Assembly: GCA_945952585.1 (NCBI GenBank)
Contig: CAMFII010000007.1
Location: 170,627-234,626 of the forward strand
Direction of reading: 5' to 3'
From: an uncultured Rhodobacter sp.
GTDB lineage: Bacteria; Pseudomonadota; Alphaproteobacteria; Rhodobacterales; Rhodobacteraceae
Length of the DNA: 64,000 nucleotides
The position numbers and the translations under genes are program-made. This document shows, piece by piece, positions 1 to 9,749 of this stretch; the stretch's first letter is position 1, and every line of letters starts with the position of its first letter. The notes under the pieces are model-generated. The model saw nothing but the letters and a program-made list of their open reading frames with translations. It was not told the DNA's origin and made no database searches.

Positions 1-306
1 GATCATGCCGCCGATCGACAAGCCGATGACGACCGCGTCACGGAGTTCCAGCCGCTCCATCGCGCGCTCGGCGTCGCGGATCAGGGCCCCCATGCTATAG
101 GGTGGCGGCGGGCAGTCCGACGCGCCATGGCCCCGCAGGTCGAGACGGACATAGCGGGGGCCGTCCGGCAGCAGGGGCAGGACCCCGTCCCAAAGCGACA
201 GGTCGGTGCCGAGTGCATGGAGGAGCAGGACCGGCGGGCCATCGGCGCGGCCATCCTCGGCCATCCCGACGGCCAGATCGCCAAGGTACAGGCGCGCTGG
301 CGTCAC
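1..306 (-). CDS. alpha/beta hydrolase, PcaD-like (partial, 3' end outside window)
   Basis: Reading leftward from a GTG at 306, 102 codons remain open to the window edge. The visible N-terminal half of an alpha/beta hydrolase fold shows a LLLHALG strand-turn, the LRGHGAS oxyanion/HG region near residue 55, and the nucleophile elbow GLSIGG near residue 97. The family resemblance is to 3-oxoadipate enol-lactonase (beta-ketoadipate pathway). The Asp and His of the triad lie outside the window, so the exact substrate is not settled. The GTG overlaps the TGA of the upstream dehydratase (GTGA), so the two are translationally coupled and probably in one operon with the hydrolase at 1277-2125. Confidence 0.8.
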   Translation of the reverse strand, partial: MTPARLYLGDLAVGMAEDGRADGPPVLLLHALGTDLSLWDGVLPLLPDGPRYVRLDLRGHGASDCPPPPYSMGALIRDAERAMERLELRDAVVIGLSIGGMI

Positions 307-1280
307 TGGCCGAACCGCGACAGCGCCTGGATGAAGACCGCCGGATCGACATTGCCGCCCGAGGCGACGGCGATGACCGGCTCGTCCGGGCGCGCGGGGG
401 GGCGGAACAGGGCGGCGGCCAGCGCCACCGCGCCTCCGGGTTCCAGCACGATGCGGAGATGGGCAAAGGCCAGCGCCATCGCGTGCAGCGCCTCGTCATC
501 GCTGACGGTCAGGCCGGGACCGCAGAGGCGCTTCATGATCGGAAAGGTCAGCTGGCCCGGCGTCGGCGTGATGATCGCGTCGCAGATCGAACCGGTCATC
601 CGGGCATTCGTGCGGTGGGCTCCGGCGGCAAGGCTCTGGGTGACATCGTCGAAGCCTTCGGGTTCGACCGGGCGGGCGCGCAGGCCCCGGGCATGCCTTT
701 CAAGTGCAAGGGCGATGCCGGCGGTCAGGCCTCCCCCGCCGCAGCACACCAGGACATCGGCCATGTCGATACCAAGCAGGGCGGCCTGTTCTGCGATCTC
801 GATCCCGGTTGTGCCCTGGCCGGCGATGACCTCGGGGTTGTCGAAGGGCTTGATGAGGGTCAGGCCGCGCTCTTCGGCCAGTTTCGCGCCAATCGCGTCG
901 CGGTCCTCGGTCGCCCGGTCATAGAGGATGACCTCGGCGCCATAGGCGCGGGTGTTGTCGATCTTCACCTTCGGCGCGTCCGAGGGCATGACGATGACGG
1001 CCGGGATGCCGTGCCGGGACGCCGCCAGAGCAACGCCCTGCGCATGGTTCCCCGAGGAAAAGGCGATCACGCCCCGGTCGCGGATCGGCGCCGGCAGGGC
1101 CGAGATCGCCGCCCAGGCGCCGCGGAACTTGAAAGAGCCGGTGAACTGCAGGCACTCGGCCTTGACGAAGACCCGGCGGCTGGCGACCCGGTCAAGCAGC
1201 GGCGAATTCAGCAGCGGCGTACGCCGGACATGGCCGGCAAGCCGTTCGGCAGCACGCTCGACTCGGTGCAGGTCCGTCAT
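303..1280 (-). CDS. threonine/serine dehydratase (PLP-dependent, fold type II)
   Basis: This 325-residue cytosolic enzyme deaminates threonine or serine to 2-oxobutyrate or pyruvate. Seen in the sequence: the PLP-lysine motif GSFKFRG at about residue 48 (K51), the SSGNHAQG substrate loop, the glycine-rich phosphate clamp CGGGGLTAG near residue 180, and the family-typical EPEGFDD segment. There is no C-terminal ACT domain, so it resembles catabolic or serine-racemase-like dehydratases rather than feedback-controlled biosynthetic IlvA. The ATG at 1280 overlaps the TGA of the upstream hydrolase (ATGA). An open frame continues upstream but only as the antisense of that hydrolase, so the internal ATG is chosen. 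Confidence 0.88.
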   Translation of the reverse strand: MTDLHRVERAAERLAGHVRRTPLLNSPLLDRVASRRVFVKAECLQFTGSFKFRGAWAAISALPAPIRDRGVIAFSSGNHAQGVALAASRHGIPAVIVMPSDAPKVKIDNTRAYGAEVILYDRATEDRDAIGAKLAEERGLTLIKPFDNPEVIAGQGTTGIEIAEQAALLGIDMADVLVCCGGGGLTAGIALALERHARGLRARPVEPEGFDDVTQSLAAGAHRTNARMTGSICDAIITPTPGQLTFPIMKRLCGPGLTVSDDEALHAMALAFAHLRIVLEPGGAVALAAALFRPPARPDEPVIAVASGGNVDPAVFIQALSRFGQ

Positions 1281-2125
1281 GCTGTGGAGGCTGGCTGAAG
1301 CAAGGCGACAAAGGCCTGGATCGCTGCAAGGCATTCGGATTCGTCGAGAAAGGGCGTATGTCCACGGTTGCGCACGGTCACCGCGACGAGATCCGGATGG
1401 CGCGCCCGCATCTTCTCGACCGTTGCGGCCGACAGGATGTCCGAATGTTCGCCGTGAAGAACCGTGACCGGCAGGCCCTTCAGCTGATCGAAGAAGAGCC
1501 AGAGGTCCGGCGCGGCCCCTGCTGCCGACTGCTCGATCAGCGCGCGACGCAGGAGCGGGTCGTAGCGCAGGACAAGACCCTCGGGGGTTTCGCGCCACAT
1601 CCGCTCGGCCGCTTGCCGCCACTGGACCCGCGAAACGCCGGGAAACTCGTCGGCAAAGGACCGGGTAAGCCGGTCAGTCACCGCCTCGTAGGTCGGCTCG
1701 ACAGGAGGGATGCCAACATACTCCATGATCCGCGTCATGCCCTGCGTGCCGACCTCGGGGCCGACATCGTTCAGGATCACCCCCAGCAGCCGCTCGCGGT
1801 GCATGGCGGCCAGCGCCATGGCAATCAGCCCCCCGCGCGAGGTTCCAAGGATTGCGACCTTTGCGATCCCGAGATGGTCAAGCAGTTCCAGCACATCATG
1901 CGCCTCGCGCAGGACATTGTAGTTCATGTAGTCCGGGTCGTGGTCCGACAGGCCGCGCCCGCGGCTGTCGAGCCGGATCAGGCGGCAACTGCCCGCCAGC
2001 GGCGCAAGGATCGGCTCGAAATCCGCCATGTTCCGGGTCAGCCCCGCGAGGCAAAGAAGTGGCAGCCCGCTTCCCCGATCATCGTAGGCCAGGTGCAGGC
2101 CGTCGATTGTCGTGAACTGCTTCAT
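1277..2125 (-). CDS. alpha/beta fold hydrolase
   Basis: About 282 residues with the classic hydrolase pattern: an LCLAGLTRN oxyanion-loop segment near the N-terminus, DSRGRGLSD, and the nucleophile elbow GTSRGG near residue 100. The C-terminal HTPFLDE segment probably supplies the catalytic histidine. The substrate cannot be assigned. Relatives lie among esterases, lactonases and the MhpC/EphA group. Start choice: ATG at 2125 (MKQF) fits the common family N-terminus; an in-frame ATG lies at 2134 and a TTG at 2146, with no strong Shine-Dalgarno for any of them. It overlaps the dehydratase by 4 bp and is the first gene of a three-gene leftward operon. Confidence 0.82.
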   Translation of the reverse strand: MKQFTTIDGLHLAYDDRGSGLPLLCLAGLTRNMADFEPILAPLAGSCRLIRLDSRGRGLSDHDPDYMNYNVLREAHDVLELLDHLGIAKVAILGTSRGGLIAMALAAMHRERLLGVILNDVGPEVGTQGMTRIMEYVGIPPVEPTYEAVTDRLTRSFADEFPGVSRVQWRQAAERMWRETPEGLVLRYDPLLRRALIEQSAAGAAPDLWLFFDQLKGLPVTVLHGEHSDILSAATVEKMRARHPDLVAVTVRNRGHTPFLDESECLAAIQAFVALLQPASTA

Positions 2126-2356
2126 GGCGGTCATACGCCAGACCAACGGGATTGAACAGACATCACCGCGCGGATCACCGGCGTCCTCCTCCTACGTTGG
2201 GATACTTGCGGAAGGTGGCACAGGGATGACACCGAGGAAAGGGCCGAAGACGGGTCAGCGCCGATTGCCGCAGTTCGGGCAGGCGAAGCCCGCTTGCCGC
2301 CCCGGCGGTCAGGGCCTAAACCCCTGCGGGCGGCAGACAGACAGGAAGACGCGCGG

Positions 2357-4132
2357 ATGGCGGAACAGCTGGAAGAACGGCAGCGCTCGAAAAAGGTAGG
2401 CGCTCTGGGCGGTTTGATGCCCTTCCTGCGGCCTTACCGGGGGCTGGCAATCTTTGCCGGTTTGGCCCTTGTCCTGACAGCGGCGGTCAGTCTGGTGCTG
2501 CCGATTGCCGTGCGCCGGGTGGTCGACGGGTTCGAATCCGGCAGCGCCGAATTGCTGGATCACTATTTCGTGGCCGCCCTGTTCATCGCCGCCCTGCTCG
2601 CGGTTGGAACCGGGGCCCGCTACTACCTTGTGACCCGTCTGGGCGAACGGGTGGTGGCCGACATCCGCCGCGCCATGTTCGACCGGGTCGTGGGCCTGAG
2701 CCCCGCCTTTTTCGAGCGCATCCTGACGGGTGAGGTTGTCAGCCGCCTGACCACGGACACGACGCTGATCCTGTCGCTGATCGGGTCATCGGTTTCGGTG
2801 GCGCTGCGCAACCTGCTGATTCTGATCGGCGGCATCGTGATGATGTTCTTTTCGTCGCCCAAGCTTGCAGGGCTGGTGCTGCTCCTCGTGCCGCTGGTCG
2901 TCGTGCCGATCGTGGTGATGGGGCGCCGCCTGCGCGCGCAGAGCCGCGAGAACCAGGACTGGATCGCCGCCTCCTCCGGCAATGCCTCCGAGGCGCTGCA
3001 GGCAGTGCAGGCGGTGCAGGCCTTCACCCATGAGGCGGAGTCGCGCGAAAGCTTCGGTGAGATCACCGAGAAATCCTATGTCTCGGCCCGGACCCGGATC
3101 GGCACGCGGGCGGTGATGACGGTCATTGTCATCTTCCTCGTCTTCTCGGGTGTCGTCGGCATCCTCTGGATCGGCGCGCGCGACGTGCGGGCGGGCGCGA
3201 TGAGCCCGGGCGAACTGATCCAGTTCCTGATCTATGCCGTCATGGTGGCGGGATCGGTCGGCGCCCTCTCCGAGATCTGGGGCGAGCTTCAGCGGGCGGC
3301 GGGCGCGACCGAGCGCTTGCAGGAACTGCTCGCGACCGAGGACCCTGTCCTCGACCCCGCAAGACCGAAGCCGCTGCCGCGCCCGGTCAAGGGCGAGGTC
3401 GTCTTCGACGACGTGGTCTTCCACTATCCCGCGCGGCCCGAATACAGGGCGCTGAACGGGGTGAGCTTCACGGTCCGCCCGGGCGAGACGGTGGCGCTCG
3501 TCGGGCCGTCGGGGGCCGGTAAGTCCACGGTTTTCCAGATCCTGCTGCGGTTCTACGACCCGCAGGCGGGCCGGGTGACGCTGGACGGGGTCGACCTGCG
3601 CGAGATGGCGCGCAGCGATTTCCGCCAGGCGATGGCGCTGGTGCCGCAGGATCCGGTGATCTTCGCCACCTCGGCGCGCGAGAACATCCGCTTCGGCCGG
3701 CCAGAGGCGAGCGATGCCGAGGTCGAGGCCGCGGCAAAGGCCGCCGCCGCACACGACTTCCTGGTCGCCCTCCCGCAGGGCTACGATACTTTCGTGGGCG
3801 AACGCGGCGTGATGCTGTCGGGCGGACAGAAGCAGCGCATTGCCATTGCCCGCGCCATCCTGCGCGATGCGCCGGTCCTCCTCCTGGACGAGGCGACGAG
3901 CGCGCTCGATGCCGAAAGCGAACGGGCGGTGCAGCAGGCGGTCGAACGCCTGTCCCAGGGCCGCACGACCCTTGTCGTCGCGCACCGTCTGGCGACGGTG
4001 AAGCGTGCCGACCGCATCTTGGTCTTCGACCACGGCCGGATCATCGACAGCGGCACGCATGAGGAGCTTGTGGCGGGCGGCGGGCTTTACGCGCGCCTTG
4101 CGCGGCTGCAGTTCACCGACGGCACGCTCTGA
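2357..4132 (+). CDS. ABC transporter, fused permease and ATPase (ABCB/MsbA type exporter)
   Basis: A 591-residue half-transporter. It has a six-helix ABC membrane domain (residues about 20-310) followed by a nucleotide-binding domain with Walker A GPSGAGKST near 381, Q-loop VPQDP, signature LSGGQKQR near 487, Walker B LLLDEAT near 505 and the switch histidine AHR near 541. It would act as a homodimer in the inner membrane, exporting a lipid or hydrophobic compound; the substrate is unknown. The ATG at 2357 is preferred; an in-frame TTG at 2294 would add 21 residues rich in Arg and Pro that are atypical for the family. It stands alone, divergent from the hydrolase operon. Confidence 0.9.
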   Translation: MAEQLEERQRSKKVGALGGLMPFLRPYRGLAIFAGLALVLTAAVSLVLPIAVRRVVDGFESGSAELLDHYFVAALFIAALLAVGTGARYYLVTRLGERVVADIRRAMFDRVVGLSPAFFERILTGEVVSRLTTDTTLILSLIGSSVSVALRNLLILIGGIVMMFFSSPKLAGLVLLLVPLVVVPIVVMGRRLRAQSRENQDWIAASSGNASEALQAVQAVQAFTHEAESRESFGEITEKSYVSARTRIGTRAVMTVIVIFLVFSGVVGILWIGARDVRAGAMSPGELIQFLIYAVMVAGSVGALSEIWGELQRAAGATERLQELLATEDPVLDPARPKPLPRPVKGEVVFDDVVFHYPARPEYRALNGVSFTVRPGETVALVGPSGAGKSTVFQILLRFYDPQAGRVTLDGVDLREMARSDFRQAMALVPQDPVIFATSARENIRFGRPEASDAEVEAAAKAAAAHDFLVALPQGYDTFVGERGVMLSGGQKQRIAIARAILRDAPVLLLDEATSALDAESERAVQQAVERLSQGRTTLVVAHRLATVKRADRILVFDHGRIIDSGTHEELVAGGGLYARLARLQFTDGTL

Positions 4133-4242
4133 CGCAACGCTGCGTCGCCCCGGCCAGCCATGCCTTGCGAGGCTGCGACAAACCGTCCATCCTTTGCGCG
4201 GGAGACACGCCCGCCGGTCAACGGCGGCAGGGAGGGGTTTGC

Positions 4243-6138
4243 ATGCGGGAGTTTTCGTCCGTCGCGGATGTGCGCGCCATCGAGGCCGAGGCCGATTGGG
4301 CCGGCCGGGGCGAACCGGCGACGATCTATGATTTTCTCAGCCGCACCAAGGCCAGGCATGGGGGCAGGCCCGCCGTGTCCTTCCAGCTGCTCTCCGGGGC
4401 CGCAGACCCGGCGCGGACCCTGACCTGGAGCGAGCTTCATGCCCGCGTCACCCAGGCCGCAAACGCCTTTCGTGCCCTCGGCGTGGGCGAGACGGATGTC
4501 GTGGCCTATGTCCTGCCGAACAGCCTGGAAACAGTGGTGACGCTGCTCGGCGGCATGGTCGCGGGGATCGTCAACCCGATCAACCCGCTGCTCGAGCCGC
4601 AACAGATCGGCGCGATCCTGCGCGAGACCAGGGCCAAGGTCGTGGTCACCCTGCGCGCCTTTCCCAAGGCCGATGTGGCGCAGAAGGTTGCCGAGGCCGT
4701 GCGTCACGCGCCGAATGTCCGGACAGTGATCGAGATCGACCTTGTCCGCTATCTCTCGCCACCGAAAAGCTGGATCGTCCGGATGATCCGGCCCAAGAAC
4801 CCGATGGCCCATGACGCGCAGGTCAACGGCTTCCGGTCGCAGCTTGCCGCGCAACCTTCAGACCGGCTGACCTTCGAGGATCGCAAGGCCGATCGGGTCG
4901 CGGCCTATTTCCACACGGGCGGCACGACAGGAATGCCGAAGGTGGCGCAGCACCGTGTCTCGGGCATGGTCTATAACGGCTGGCTGGGCCATACGCTTCT
5001 TTTCCGCGAGACGGACGTGGTGATCTGCCCGCTGCCGATGTTCCACGTCTTCGCCGTCTATCCGATCCTGATGTCGATGATCGCCGCCGGTGCCCATGCC
5101 GTCTTTCCGACGCCCGCGGGCTATCGCGGCGAAGGGGTGTTCGACAATTTCTGGAAGCTCATCGCGCGCTGGAAGGTGACCTATGTCATCACCGTGCCGA
5201 CCGCGTTGGCTGCACTGATGCAGCGCAAGGTCGATGCCGATGTCTCGACCCTGCGCGGCGCCTTTTCCGGCTCGGCACCCCTGCCGGTGGAGCTTTTCAA
5301 CCGCTTCGAGGCGGCGACTGGCGTCAAGATCATCGAGGGCTACGGCCTGACCGAATGCACCTGCCTCGTCTCCTGCAACCCGCCGGGCGGGGCGAAGAAA
5401 ATCGGCTCGGTCGGAATTCCTTTCCCCTACACTGAGGTGCGGATCCTGCATTTCGGCTCGGACGGCAAGGTCAGCCGGACCTGCGGCACAGACGAGGTGG
5501 GCGAGATCTGCGTGTCGAACCCGGGGGTCTATGTCGGCAACACCTATACGGAGGCCGAAAAGAACGCCGGCCTCTTCGCCGATGAGCGCTTCCTGCGGAC
5601 CGGTGACCTCGGGCGGATCGACGCACAGGGCTACCTGTTCATCACCGGCCGGGCGAAGGATCTCATCATCCGTGGCGGCCACAACATCGACCCGGCCGAG
5701 ATCGAGGAGGCACTGATGCGCCACGAGGCGGTGGCCTTCGTCGGTGCGATCGGCCAGCCCGACAATTTCGCCGGAGAGTTGCCCTGCGCCTATGTCGAAC
5801 TCGTCAAGGGTGGGAAAGTGACCGAGAAGGACCTGCTGGACTTCGCCAAGGCCCATATCCACGAGCGCGCCGCGGTGCCGAAGCATATCGAAATCCTGGA
5901 CGAACTGCCGAAGACGGCTGTTGGAAAGGTGTTCAAGCCCGACCTGCGCCGCCGCGCGATCACGCGGGTGATCGACGCGGCGCTGTCGGGCGCCGGGCTC
6001 GAGGCCGGCGTGCGCGAGGTGGTCGAGGACAAGAAACGCGGGTTGGTCGCGAAGGTCGAGCGGCGCGGCGAGGTCGATGACGGAAAGCTCGCCCATGTGC
6101 TGGGCGAATTTGCCCTGGCCTGGGACTGGGCCGACTGA
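4243..6138 (+). CDS. acyl-CoA synthetase (AMP-dependent synthetase/ligase)
   Basis: A 631-residue ANL-superfamily enzyme that activates a carboxylic acid through an acyl-adenylate and transfers it to CoA. Motifs seen: the P-loop HTGGTTGMPK near residue 224, GYGLTECT in motif A5, TGDLGRID near 452, the hinge region GRAKDLIIRGG, and the C-terminal catalytic lysine in LPKTAVGKVFKPD near 560. The acid substrate is not evident. The ATG at 4243 follows a strong GGGAGGGG ribosome site at about 7 nt; the frame is open upstream but lacks such a site. It is downstream of the ABC exporter on the same strand, with a 110 bp gap and no obvious functional link. Confidence 0.9.
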   Translation: MREFSSVADVRAIEAEADWAGRGEPATIYDFLSRTKARHGGRPAVSFQLLSGAADPARTLTWSELHARVTQAANAFRALGVGETDVVAYVLPNSLETVVTLLGGMVAGIVNPINPLLEPQQIGAILRETRAKVVVTLRAFPKADVAQKVAEAVRHAPNVRTVIEIDLVRYLSPPKSWIVRMIRPKNPMAHDAQVNGFRSQLAAQPSDRLTFEDRKADRVAAYFHTGGTTGMPKVAQHRVSGMVYNGWLGHTLLFRETDVVICPLPMFHVFAVYPILMSMIAAGAHAVFPTPAGYRGEGVFDNFWKLIARWKVTYVITVPTALAALMQRKVDADVSTLRGAFSGSAPLPVELFNRFEAATGVKIIEGYGLTECTCLVSCNPPGGAKKIGSVGIPFPYTEVRILHFGSDGKVSRTCGTDEVGEICVSNPGVYVGNTYTEAEKNAGLFADERFLRTGDLGRIDAQGYLFITGRAKDLIIRGGHNIDPAEIEEALMRHEAVAFVGAIGQPDNFAGELPCAYVELVKGGKVTEKDLLDFAKAHIHERAAVPKHIEILDELPKTAVGKVFKPDLRRRAITRVIDAALSGAGLEAGVREVVEDKKRGLVAKVERRGEVDDGKLAHVLGEFALAWDWAD

Positions 6139-6145
6139 CGGAAGA

Positions 6146-6180
6146 GAGGGGGCTTTCTGCCCCCTCGCGCCTTTTGGCGC
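6146..6180 (+). terminator. tandem hairpins, probable terminator between convergent genes
   Basis: GAGGGGGC (6146-6153) pairs with GCCCCCTC (6159-6166) across a TTTCT loop. It is immediately followed by a second hairpin, GCGCC-TTTT-GGCGC (6167-6180). It lies between the convergent acyl-CoA synthetase and dtd genes. No long U-tract follows, so termination efficiency is uncertain. Confidence 0.6.
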
Positions 6181-6181
6181 T

Positions 6182-6212
6182 CACCCCCGAGGATATTTGA
6201 GAGCAGAAAATG
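6182..6212 (+). repeat. dispersed 31-bp intergenic element, copy 1
   Basis: This stretch matches the reverse complement of 40897-40927 at 29 of 31 positions. Its core, CCCCCGAGGATA followed by a T-run and an A-rich GCAGAAAA tail, also recurs loosely at 21622, 28883 and 34581. It sits in the gap between two convergent genes, after a hairpin. Similar 'GGGTATTT...AAGAAGAA' motifs are common between genes in Rhodobacterales; the role is unknown. Confidence 0.7.
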
Positions 6213-6222
6213 ACCTGCCTGG

Positions 6223-6666
6223 TCAGAGGGTTTCTGTGTCGAGCCAGATCGTCACCGGGCCGTCGTTGACAAGGCTGACCGCCATGTCTGCACCGAATTC
6301 GCCGGTTTCGGTGGGAAAGCCCTCGGACCGCATCCGCGCGGCGAAGTGTTCGTAGAGGCGGCGACCCTCGGCCGGGGGGGCGGCATAGGAAAAGCCGGGG
6401 CGGTTGCCGCGCAGGTCGGCGGCCAGGGTGAACTGGCTGACGACCAGCACCGAGCCCTTGGTGTCGCGGAGCGAGAGGTTCATCTTGCCCGCCTCGTCCT
6501 TGAAGATCCTGAGCTTGGCGATGCGTTCCGCCAGCCGGTCTGCCTCGGCCTCGCCATCGCCCTGCATTGCGCAGACGAGGATCATCAGGCCCGGCCCGAT
6601 CTGGCCGATGACGTCGCCCTTGACGGTGACCCGCGCCTCGCTGACGCGCTGGACGACCGCCCTCAT
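6223..6666 (-). CDS. dtd: D-aminoacyl-tRNA deacylase
   Basis: A 147-residue cytosolic editing enzyme that hydrolyses D-aminoacyl-tRNA (and glycyl-tRNA-Ala), protecting translation. The sequence begins MRAVVQRV and contains both diagnostic active-site motifs, SQFTLAAD (SQxTL) near residue 78 and NDGPVTIW (NxGPxT) near the C-terminus. Its length is standard for the family. The ATG at 6666 overlaps the stop of the upstream sugar kinase (ATGA), so it is translated from the same mRNA. Confidence 0.95.
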   Translation of the reverse strand: MRAVVQRVSEARVTVKGDVIGQIGPGLMILVCAMQGDGEAEADRLAERIAKLRIFKDEAGKMNLSLRDTKGSVLVVSQFTLAADLRGNRPGFSYAAPPAEGRRLYEHFAARMRSEGFPTETGEFGADMAVSLVNDGPVTIWLDTETL

Positions 6667-7586
6667 AGCTCGTGCGCCCAGGGCGGGTTCGCGCCGGGGC
6701 GCGAGACGGTCACGGCAGCGGCGCGCGCGCCGAGCGACAGGGCGGCATCGAGCGCGGCATCGGACAGGTCGGCCACCGCGCCCTTGGTCAGGACCCCGTC
6801 GCGATCGAGCGCGGCCAGGACGCCGGCGTTGAACGTGTCGCCCGCGCCGACGGTGTCGGCCACGGTCACCTTCTGCGACGCGACGAAGCGTTCTCCGGTG
6901 GCGGTGATGGCGCGGGCGCCCTTTGCCCCTTCGGTGATGAACACGACCTTCGGGCCACGCGCGACAATGCCGCGGGCGAGGGTGGTGATGTCGCCCGCGC
7001 CTTCCAGCCAGTGCAGGTCCTCGTCGGACAGTTTCACGATGTCGGCGCGCGCCATCATCCGGCCGATCCGGGCGCGGTAGGCAGCCTGGTCGGTGATGAA
7101 GCCGGGGCGGATGTTCGGGTCGATCATCGTCACCCGGCCCGAGGCCGCAGCGCGGGCCTGAAGCTCGTCATAGGCACCGGCGGCGGGGTCGTTCACCAGG
7201 CTGATGCCACCGAAGAAGAGCGTGCCGATATGGTCGGGCAGGGCGGGCAGGTCGGCGACCGACAGCAGGCGGCCCGCGGTGTTTTCATCGTAGAAGGCGT
7301 AGGTCGCCTGTCCGTTCACCAGCTTGACGAAGGCGAGCGTCGTCGGCCGGACCGAGCGGGCGCAGAGCGAGGTATCGACCCGGGACGCGGCCAGCGTCTG
7401 GTCGAGGATCTCGCCGAAGAGGTCTGTCGAAAGGCCGGTGAAGAAGCCGGACGCAGCACCCAACCGGCCAAGCGCGATGGCGGTGTTGAAGACGGCGCCG
7501 CCCGCATAGGGGGCGAAGGCGGCCTCGCCCGCCGTGCTTTCGCGCGGCAGCATGTCGATCAGCGCTTCTCCGCAGCACAGGATCAT
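6663..7586 (-). CDS. PfkB-family carbohydrate kinase (fructokinase-like)
   Basis: A 307-residue ribokinase-fold sugar kinase. Evidence is the N-terminal strand [12 protein letters not shown], the [10 protein letters not shown] substrate-binding segment with the family's GG-N pattern, and the PfkB signature 2 [12 protein letters not shown] near residue 245 with the catalytic Asp. Fructose is the most likely substrate by family resemblance, but ribose-type substrates are not excluded. The ATG at 7586 is preceded by GGGGGAAG; an upstream in-frame extension to 7664 has no ribosome site. It is coupled to dtd by ATGA and lies downstream of purC. Confidence 0.87.
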   Translation of the reverse strand: MILCCGEALIDMLPRESTAGEAAFAPYAGGAVFNTAIALGRLGAASGFFTGLSTDLFGEILDQTLAASRVDTSLCARSVRPTTLAFVKLVNGQATYAFYDENTAGRLLSVADLPALPDHIGTLFFGGISLVNDPAAGAYDELQARAAASGRVTMIDPNIRPGFITDQAAYRARIGRMMARADIVKLSDEDLHWLEGAGDITTLARGIVARGPKVVFITEGAKGARAITATGERFVASQKVTVADTVGAGDTFNAGVLAALDRDGVLTKGAVADLSDAALDAALSLGARAAAVTVSRPGANPPWAHEL

Positions 7587-7653
7587 CGCATCTTCCCCCC
7601 TTTGCCTTTGCCCCTTCCTAGGCGGCTCGGGCGTTTCCGGCAATGGGAAGATG

Positions 7654-8628
7654 TTAGCGCCCAAACAAGGGGGCGAGATTTGCCCGCACCCGGTCCAGAG
7701 GCGTGGCCCCGGACATGTCCGGCACGAAGGTCTGGCCGGTGATCGTCTCGTAGGCCTCGATATAGACCTGCGCGGTGCGGGCGATCATCTCGGCGGGGAT
7801 CTCCGGGATCGGATCGTGGTAGGGATCGCAGCGCGCGGCGACCCATGCGCGGATCACGTCCTTGTCGAAGGAGGGCGGACGGGCGCCGGCCTGGAAGGCC
7901 TGCTCGTAGCCCGAGGCGATCCAGTAGCGGCTGGAATCGGGGGTGTGAATCTCGTCGGCGATCAGGATGTTGCCGTCCCTGTCCACGCCGAATTCGTACT
8001 TGGTGTCGACGAGGATCAACCCCCGTTCGGCCGCCATCCGCTGGCCCCGGGCGAACAGCGCAAGCGCCCGCTCGGCGACGAAATCCCATTGCGCCTTGGT
8101 CAGAAGGCCGGTCTCGACGATCTGGGCTGCGGTCAGCGGCGCATCGTGGCCGCCGCCGAACTCTTTCGATGTCGGGGTAAGGATGGCCTGCGGCAGCGCC
8201 TGGTTCGGGCGCAAGCCATCGGGGAAGCAGTGGCCATACATCTGCCGCTCGCCCTTCTGGTACAGCGTCAGGATCGAAGTGCCGGTGGTTCCGGCCAGAT
8301 ACCCCCGCACGACGATCTCGACCGGCAGGATCGTGACATGCTTGCCGATCACGACATTCGGGTCGGGATAGGCAAGGACATGGTTCGGGCAGATGTCCGC
8401 TGTGTGGTCGAACCAGTAGCGCGCCATCTGGGTCAGCACCTGACCCTTCCACGGGATCGCCGCCAGAATCCGGTCGAAGGCCGAGATCCGGTCGGACGAG
8501 ATCAGGATACGCCGCGGTCCATTCACACCGTCGTCGGGCAGGTCGTAGCAGTCGCGGACCTTGCCGAAATAGGGGTTGGGCAGTTCCGGGATGCGGGCGT
8601 GGTCGAGGACGCGGGTCATGTCGGGCAT
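7654..8628 (-). CDS. purC: phosphoribosylaminoimidazole-succinocarboxamide synthase
   Basis: A 324-residue SAICAR synthetase catalysing the ATP-dependent ligation of aspartate to CAIR in de novo purine synthesis. Recognisable segments are GKVRDCYDL and [10 protein letters not shown] in the N-terminal ATP-binding region, the VRGYLAGT segment, and [11 protein letters not shown] with the metal/ATP-binding acidic residues. It belongs to the longer PurC type, related to eukaryotic and some proteobacterial forms, rather than the roughly 240-residue type. The ATG at 8628 follows GGAGG; the frame upstream is antisense to the LysR gene and is discarded. Confidence 0.95.
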   Translation of the reverse strand: MPDMTRVLDHARIPELPNPYFGKVRDCYDLPDDGVNGPRRILISSDRISAFDRILAAIPWKGQVLTQMARYWFDHTADICPNHVLAYPDPNVVIGKHVTILPVEIVVRGYLAGTTGTSILTLYQKGERQMYGHCFPDGLRPNQALPQAILTPTSKEFGGGHDAPLTAAQIVETGLLTKAQWDFVAERALALFARGQRMAAERGLILVDTKYEFGVDRDGNILIADEIHTPDSSRYWIASGYEQAFQAGARPPSFDKDVIRAWVAARCDPYHDPIPEIPAEMIARTAQVYIEAYETITGQTFVPDMSGATPLDRVRANLAPLFGR

Positions 8629-8680
8629 CTTTGCCTCCGGCTCGGGACGTGCCGCTCTATCGGGCCGGGGGCAGCGGGAG

Positions 8681-9640
8681 TCAACCGGACGCAAGGCTGG
8701 GTGGGCGGCTGTCGTCGAGCGGGCGCATGGATTGCTGAAGCAGCGTGCGAATCCAGCGATGTGTCGGATTCGCGGTCGACCTTCTGTGCCAGGCGGCGAC
8801 GATGCGCATGTTCGGCATCGGCATCGGCGGCTCATACGAGACGAGGCCCATCTTAGGGCCGAGGATGAGGCCGAGCTGTCTGGGCACCACAGCGATTAGG
8901 TCGCTTTCGGCCACGACACGGCAGATACCGGAGAACACGGGCATCGTCATCACGACCCGGCGTGACTGTCCGATCCGGGCCAGGGCCTCGTCTGTGATCG
9001 AGTGCATCCGCCCTTCGGGCGAGAACAGGGCGTGCCCGAGCGAACAGAACAGGTCGAGAGGAAGCATCTGGCCGGGCGCAATTCCGGCGGCGGCGATGGC
9101 CGGGTGGTCTTTCCGCGCGATGACCCCGAAGGGAGAGTTGAACAGCGTCACCTCATCCACCCAGTCCGGAAAGGTTTCGGCCGGGATCAGGGCGATGTCG
9201 GCCTGATAGCGTTCCAGACTGTCGAGGTAGTTGCTGGGAACAAGATCGACCAGTTGGACCCGGACATTGGGCGCGCGGGCCGGAAGCTCGCGGGCGAGGA
9301 CCGGCATCAGCACCTCGGCGAAGAAATCGCTGCCGGCCAGCCGGAAGGTGCCCTCGGCCGTGGTCGGATCGAAAGCGGAGGGTGGCGCGAAAAGCGCCTC
9401 GATCCGGTCAATCTCCTGGCGCAGCGGCAAGGCCAGGCCGCGCGCGTAGTCGGTCGGGACAAGGCCCGATCCCTGCCGCACGAACAATTCGTCGTCCAGT
9501 GCGTGCCGCAGGCGGCCGAGCGCGGCCGATACCGCCGGTTGAGACAGGCCAAGCCGTTCGCCGGCCCGCACCGTCGAGCCTTCGCGGAGCAGGGCGTCGA
9601 GTACCCGCATCAGGTTGAGGTCGAAGGTCGCGAAATTCAT
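8681..9640 (-). CDS. LysR-family transcriptional regulator
   Basis: A 319-residue regulator with an N-terminal winged helix-turn-helix (residues about 6-65, including [16 protein letters not shown]) and a periplasmic-binding-like effector domain (about 95-300). The N-terminus [13 protein letters not shown] resembles the NodD/LinR subgroup. It is transcribed divergently from the cupin gene at 9750, with 109 bp between start codons, the usual arrangement for a LysR protein controlling its neighbours. The predicted targets are therefore the cupin-GST-ThDP enzyme genes. Start ATG 9640 (MNFATF) is preferred over the ATG six codons upstream on family alignment grounds. Confidence 0.9.
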   Translation of the reverse strand: MNFATFDLNLMRVLDALLREGSTVRAGERLGLSQPAVSAALGRLRHALDDELFVRQGSGLVPTDYARGLALPLRQEIDRIEALFAPPSAFDPTTAEGTFRLAGSDFFAEVLMPVLARELPARAPNVRVQLVDLVPSNYLDSLERYQADIALIPAETFPDWVDEVTLFNSPFGVIARKDHPAIAAAGIAPGQMLPLDLFCSLGHALFSPEGRMHSITDEALARIGQSRRVVMTMPVFSGICRVVAESDLIAVVPRQLGLILGPKMGLVSYEPPMPMPNMRIVAAWHRRSTANPTHRWIRTLLQQSMRPLDDSRPPSLASG

Positions 9641-9749
9641 GCTGTTGATACCGATCATACGATCAATCGATTTTGATTATACACTTCGGCTGGTTATTTT
9701 CCAAACCAGAGGCGCCTCACCTTCACCCAAGTGCAAACGGAGATGTTCG

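Noticed and set aside
2262..2310. Minus-strand ACPNCGNRR zinc-ribbon-like tail
   Set aside because: An in-frame stop leaves fewer than 20 codons and no start; no gene can be built.
8629..8835. N-terminal extension of purC to an upstream start
   Set aside because: The extension is Arg/Pro/Cys-rich, antisense to the LysR gene and absent from the PurC family; the ATG at 8628 has GGAGG.
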